Part shown: piece after piece, positions 60,674 to 64,000 of the stretch
Numbering within the stretch: the stretch's first letter is position 1
Layout of the letters: each line of letters opens with the position of its first letter
Source of the DNA: Linnemannia elongata
Taxonomy: Eukaryota; Mortierellomycota; Mortierellomycetes; Mortierellales; Mortierellaceae
Assembly: GCA_036320915.1 (NCBI GenBank)
Contig: JAXBDG010000002.1
Span: 992,001-1,056,000 of the forward strand
Direction of reading: 5' to 3'
DNA length: 64,000 nt
Notes under the pieces: model-generated
What the model was told of the DNA's origin: nothing
Seen by the model: only the letters and a program-made list of their open reading frames with translations
Database searches by the model: none
Made by a program: the position numbers and the translations under genes

Positions 60674-61289
60674 ATGCCACCAAAGCTGGACCCCAACGAG
60701 ATCAAGATCATCTACCTCCGTGCCACCGGAGGAGAGGTCGGAGCTTCCTCCGCTCTTGCCCCCAAGATCGGTCCTCTCGGTCTTTCGCCCAAGAAGGTCG
60801 GTGAAGATATCGCCAAGGCCACCCAGGACTGGAAGGGTCTCCGTGTCACTGTTCAGTTGACCATCCAGAACCGTCAGGCTGCCGTCTCGGTCGTCCCCTC
60901 GGCTTCGTCCCTTGTCATCAAGGCCCTCAAGGAGGCTCCCCGTGACCGCAAGAAGGAGAAGAACATCAAGCACAACGGCAACATCTCCCTCGATGATGTT
61001 ATCGAGATTGCCCGCATCATGCGCCACAAGTCCTTGGCCCGTGAGCTCTCCGGAACCGTCAAGGAGATCCTCGGAACTGCCTTCTCGGTCGGATGCACCG
61101 TTGATGGTCAGAACCCCAAGGACCTTGGTGATGCCATCGATGCCGGTGAGGTCGAGATCCCTGTAAGTTTTCCCTTGCTTTTTTTTACGGTTATTGGCAA
61201 TGCTTTGTCCTATACTGCATCTTTTTGTTCACTATCACTAACTCGTTGTCTCTATATACTTATATTTTCTATGTTTACAGGAGGCTTAA
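60674..61289 (+). CDS. RPL12: Cytosolic 60S ribosomal protein uL11 (RPL12)
   Basis: Exons are 60674-61162 and 61281-61289; the last carries only Glu-Ala-stop (165 residues). The protein starts [20 protein letters not shown] and has [20 protein letters not shown], the conserved N-terminal domain that contacts the P-stalk base, then [16 protein letters not shown] in the C-terminal rRNA-binding domain. It sits at the GTPase-associated centre of the large subunit. Length and sequence fit the eukaryotic form. Codon use strongly prefers C at third positions, as expected for high expression. The 118-bp intron contains CACTAAC, a good branch-point match. AATAAA lies at 61322-61327. Confidence 0.97.
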
Positions 61290-61748
61290 ATACTTTGCGT
61301 TTGACTATCATCCGTAAAACAAATAAAGCTGTAAAGGCACTTACAAATGACCGCGTCTGAAGATCATATGTGACATGGAGCAGAAATGCACTCGATAAAA
61401 ATATCTATGTTATTAATAATATCAGGAATGAAGACCACAAAGTCTTTGGACACGATTTTCGAGAGCATCACTTCAGCAAAGATAGCACCGGAAGGCATCG
61501 CACCTTTGACACTGACACTTCGAAGTTACGTGAACGCGGAGGGTTGAGATTAGCTTTGACCTTTTACTACTCTCAATTGCTGATATCCAGAAGTGCGCCA
61601 TTGAACTGGCTCCGCACGAGAAAAGGGAACATTCTTGCGGCCTTTCGCCCAAGAACCATGGATACATCACGTGTACAAGACATTCGTGATGTGTAGATTT
61701 TTTATTTTTTTCCTTGATGCATCAACTACCAACTTCCACACTTTCCCG
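61290..61748. other. Intergenic, no gene seen
   Basis: A 459-bp gap with the uL11 3' region and the upstream region of the SANT-repeat gene. The frame of the latter is open a further 38 codons upstream of the chosen ATG at 61749. Confidence 0.6.
61322..61327 (+). terminator. AATAAA polyadenylation hexamer of uL11
   Basis: Hexamer 32 bp after the stop codon. Confidence 0.55.
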
Positions 61749-62870
61749 ATGTCGTTTCAAAGGAACCAGCGGCTCTTCCAGACCTTGACCAACAGTCTCT
61801 CCCATGAACGGACACATATTTCCACCTTTTTTTCGACCAGCGCCCTCAGGAACCTACTATCAATCGGCAATGTAACGCGACGATTCCACGCCCCGTCCTT
61901 CACAACATCACAACTTCAACACACCTCCACAAGCGACAGCAGCAACAGCAACGCCAGCCACACCCAGAACGAATCTGCAAGCCTGCAGGATATCGAGAAA
62001 CGCAGCAGACCGTCAAGACCTTTCCGCAAACAATACCACTTGTTGAGTCTAAAGCGCCCACGATGGACAGATGAGGAAAAGGATATGCTGTTGAAGTTTG
62101 TCCGCCAAGGATACTCCTCCTATGACGTTCACACCCATTTTCCTTTCCGATCGATCTGCTCTCTTGACAGTCGAATCGCAAGAATTCGCACGGAGGAGCA
62201 GAGGAAGGGCACCATCGCCAAGAAGCCACGGCTCAGCATCCAAAAGATGGCATGGGGCGTCAAGGAGGATGAGTGGTTGGTGAAGCGACTGCAGGAGTAT
62301 GGATTTAAGGACCGCAAGGAGGAGGATGTGTCCTGGCCCGAGATCGCGAACGGGACAGTGAACGGCAAGACCTTGGGGCGGACTGCGACGTCGTGCAAGA
62401 GGCGGTGGGCGATCATCAATCCTTCAAGTGAGAGGCTCCACGGCCTCTGGTCCAAGGAGGAGCTTGATAGACTGGAGAAGGCCGTTCGATCTCAATTGCC
62501 AGATCCAGCGAGCGTGGCTGCAGAGACGAATGTCGATTCGACTTTGGCACTCAACAAGCTCGGACTGCCCCTCTACGGGGACCATATGGCGACGGTGGAC
62601 TGGGACGAGATATCGAAGGCTGTTGCGACGCGATCTGGAGTGCAGTGTCGAAGTCACGTGTACAAGACCTTTGCGAGCGGCACGGAGGGCAGATGGAACG
62701 AGTTTGAAACCGAGCGACTTGTGAGGGGCGTTGACAACTACGGCCATGACTGGCACAAGGTCGCGGAAGCTGTTGGATCCCGGTCGGCTTTCCAGGTCCG
62801 GCAAAAGTACTTTCTAATGATTGCCAAGAGCAAGCAGAAGCAGCAGGAGAAGCAGCAAGAGCAGCAATAG
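61749..62870 (+). CDS. SANT/Myb-repeat protein with presequence-like N-terminus
   Basis: Single exon, 373 residues from MSFQRNQRLF. Four SANT/Myb-like helix bundles can be read: PRWTDEEKDMLLKFVRQGYS (about 104-147), WGVKEDEWLVKRLQEYG to ATSCKRRW (about 169-220), GLWSKEELDRLEKAV to SGVQCRSHVYKTF (about 232-308) and GRWNEFETERLVRGVDNYGH to SAFQVRQKYFLMI (about 314-358). The conserved Trp spacing suggests DNA binding. A Gln/Lys tail follows. Residues 1-55 contain several Arg, many Ser/Thr and one acid, which resembles a mitochondrial presequence. The protein could therefore be an organellar or a nuclear DNA-binding factor. AATAAA lies at 62905-62910. Confidence 0.82.
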   Translation: MSFQRNQRLFQTLTNSLSHERTHISTFFSTSALRNLLSIGNVTRRFHAPSFTTSQLQHTSTSDSSNSNASHTQNESASLQDIEKRSRPSRPFRKQYHLLSLKRPRWTDEEKDMLLKFVRQGYSSYDVHTHFPFRSICSLDSRIARIRTEEQRKGTIAKKPRLSIQKMAWGVKEDEWLVKRLQEYGFKDRKEEDVSWPEIANGTVNGKTLGRTATSCKRRWAIINPSSERLHGLWSKEELDRLEKAVRSQLPDPASVAAETNVDSTLALNKLGLPLYGDHMATVDWDEISKAVATRSGVQCRSHVYKTFASGTEGRWNEFETERLVRGVDNYGHDWHKVAEAVGSRSAFQVRQKYFLMIAKSKQKQQEKQQEQQ

Positions 62871-62904
62871 CAGCAGCAGTACTAGCCATGTTTTGATTTG
62901 CTGA

Positions 62905-62910
62905 AATAAA
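62905..62910 (+). terminator. AATAAA polyadenylation hexamer of the SANT-repeat gene
   Basis: Hexamer 35 bp after the stop codon. Confidence 0.5.
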
Positions 62911-63018
62911 CACAAGCAGTCACCAGCTCTTTTCTTTTTCTTTTATGCCTGCACTCAACTCTCTCCGTCCCCTTTCAACTTAACCACAACCAACCAACCA
63001 ACCAACCACACGGAAACA

Positions 63019-64000
63019 ATGGAAGGACAGACGCCTGCAAAGTTGTCACTCGACTCGCTCATGTCAACAGTGCTGCCATCACTCGACGTCAACGCCTCCT
63101 CAGTGAATGCAACAAAAAAGTTCAAACGTGTCCGTCCGCCACCAACATCAGCCTCTACTCAGCCTGCACCTTCTCCTTCCACAGGAGCACCCGCAACTAC
63201 CTCAGCCGTGCCTCCTACCGCCCCTCCTCACACAGCAGCTGGCACGATGACCACGACGACGCACATTCCAAAGAACGTGCCGTCAGATATTGCAGCAGCC
63301 GCACAAGCCGTCTTTTCAGCGCCAACATCTTCAACGCCCGCACCAACCGCAGCCGCTATCAACGAGAACCAGATCAACACCAACAATCTCAGTAATAGTG
63401 CAAAGAAGCGGAATCGGAAACTTAAGAGGAAACACAATAGCAACAATCAGGGCGACTCAGCAGGATCGACCCCCGCATCCTCAGAAACAAAAAACACCCA
63501 AGCAGGGCCATCATCAAACCAGAAGCAAGGAGCAAAGAGAAAAAACAACAACAACGCTAATCCGGGCAAGGTAAGGACGTTTTCTTTTTGGGATCGCATA
63601 CAAGGATGTCTCAAGTCCTTTTGCGTGGTACTAATGGTATCAACAATGCTTATTATATAACTGAATAGAACCAAAAGAGGTCAAAGTACGACCCACAGAC
63701 TATTGCACGGAATCTGGATGCTCAACCTGAACTCGTTGGGGTGTCCAAGGACGACGACTTTTCAGAACTACTGATTCAACATGTCACACATACCAACAAG
63801 ATGCTTCAACGTGATCTCCAAGAACAGAGCAGGAAGATGTTGGCGGAGCAGAAACGGCAGGCAGAACTCTTGGCCGCCCAGGTAGCAGGATTGACTGCGC
63901 CGGACGACACTGCCGCGGCGCCCTCAACAACCCCCACCCCTACGCAGGAGCAGCAGCACGGGCATCAACGTAATAACAACAATCAAAAATCAGCGCTTCA
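63019..64000 (+). CDS. Unrecognised Ala/Pro/Asn-rich protein, 3' end beyond window
   Basis: Exons are 63019-63570 and 63669 to the window edge, joined in phase 0 with no stop reached. The start MEGQTPAKLSLDSLMSTVLP is a short ordered stretch, followed by a Pro/Thr/Ala-rich region and a basic cluster KKRNRKLKRKHN that could be a nuclear localisation signal, then Asn/Gln-rich sequence. The second exon has NQKRSKYDPQTIARNLDAQ, then a likely amphipathic helix HVTHTNKMLQRDLQEQSRKM with EQKRQAELLAAQ, suggesting a coiled coil. I do not recognise a family. The 5' leader has a CCAA repeat near 62988-63007. Confidence 0.7.

Overview
The window is nuclear DNA from a filamentous fungus, most likely Mucoromycota and close to Mortierella/Linnemannia. 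Three things point there. Short GT-AG introns interrupt most genes. Upstream regions are very rich in C/T on the coding strand and carry long A/T homopolymers. The LPA acyltransferase starts MSIVTYLQAAIGIPLFYF, which matches my recollection of the Mortierella alpina enzyme (not searched here). I see no rRNA or tRNA gene, CRISPR array or intact transposon.

Layout. 1-2281 (-) is the 5' part of a polyglutamine Sel1-repeat protein cut by the window edge. 2282-17236 is gene-poor and holds one large Ser-rich and His-rich protein of unknown function (7916-11401, perhaps with an extra 5' exon at 5588-6165), surrounded by microsatellites. 17237-19625 (+) is an O-fucosyltransferase-like type II membrane protein. 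21182-22895 (+) is a Cys-rich single-pass membrane protein. 23322-27530 (-) is a divergent heterotrimeric G-protein alpha subunit whose ATG stands alone in its first coding exon. 33048-34968 (+) is an LPA acyltransferase that begins with a 10-nt coding exon, and it converges on a peroxisomal acyl-CoA oxidase ending in SKL (35500-38204, -). 38205-43381 has no intact gene but shows decayed coding-like sequence. 43382-46760 (+) is an SPX plus DASS-type phosphate transporter.

From 48.3 kb to the right edge the DNA is gene-dense and mostly housekeeping: dihydroorotate dehydrogenase (-) divergent from an ABC1/ADCK kinase-like protein (+), VPS25 (+), PYM (-) divergent from thymidylate kinase (+), a DDX21-like helicase (+), a PPR protein (+), ribosomal protein uL11 (+), a SANT/Myb-repeat protein with a mitochondrial-looking N-terminus (+), and an unrecognised partial gene (+).

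Themes. The LPA acyltransferase and acyl-CoA oxidase represent glycerolipid synthesis and beta-oxidation side by side. DHODH and thymidylate kinase both serve pyrimidine nucleotide supply. DHODH, the ABC1K protein, the PPR protein and perhaps the SANT protein are mitochondrial. Exon borders were inferred by joining reading frames at GT/AG sites in phase. No transcript data were available, and residue numbers follow these models. I found no clear candidate for a wholly new multi-gene system. The most unusual items are the G-alpha gene, the very early introns, and the unknown Ser/His-rich gene.
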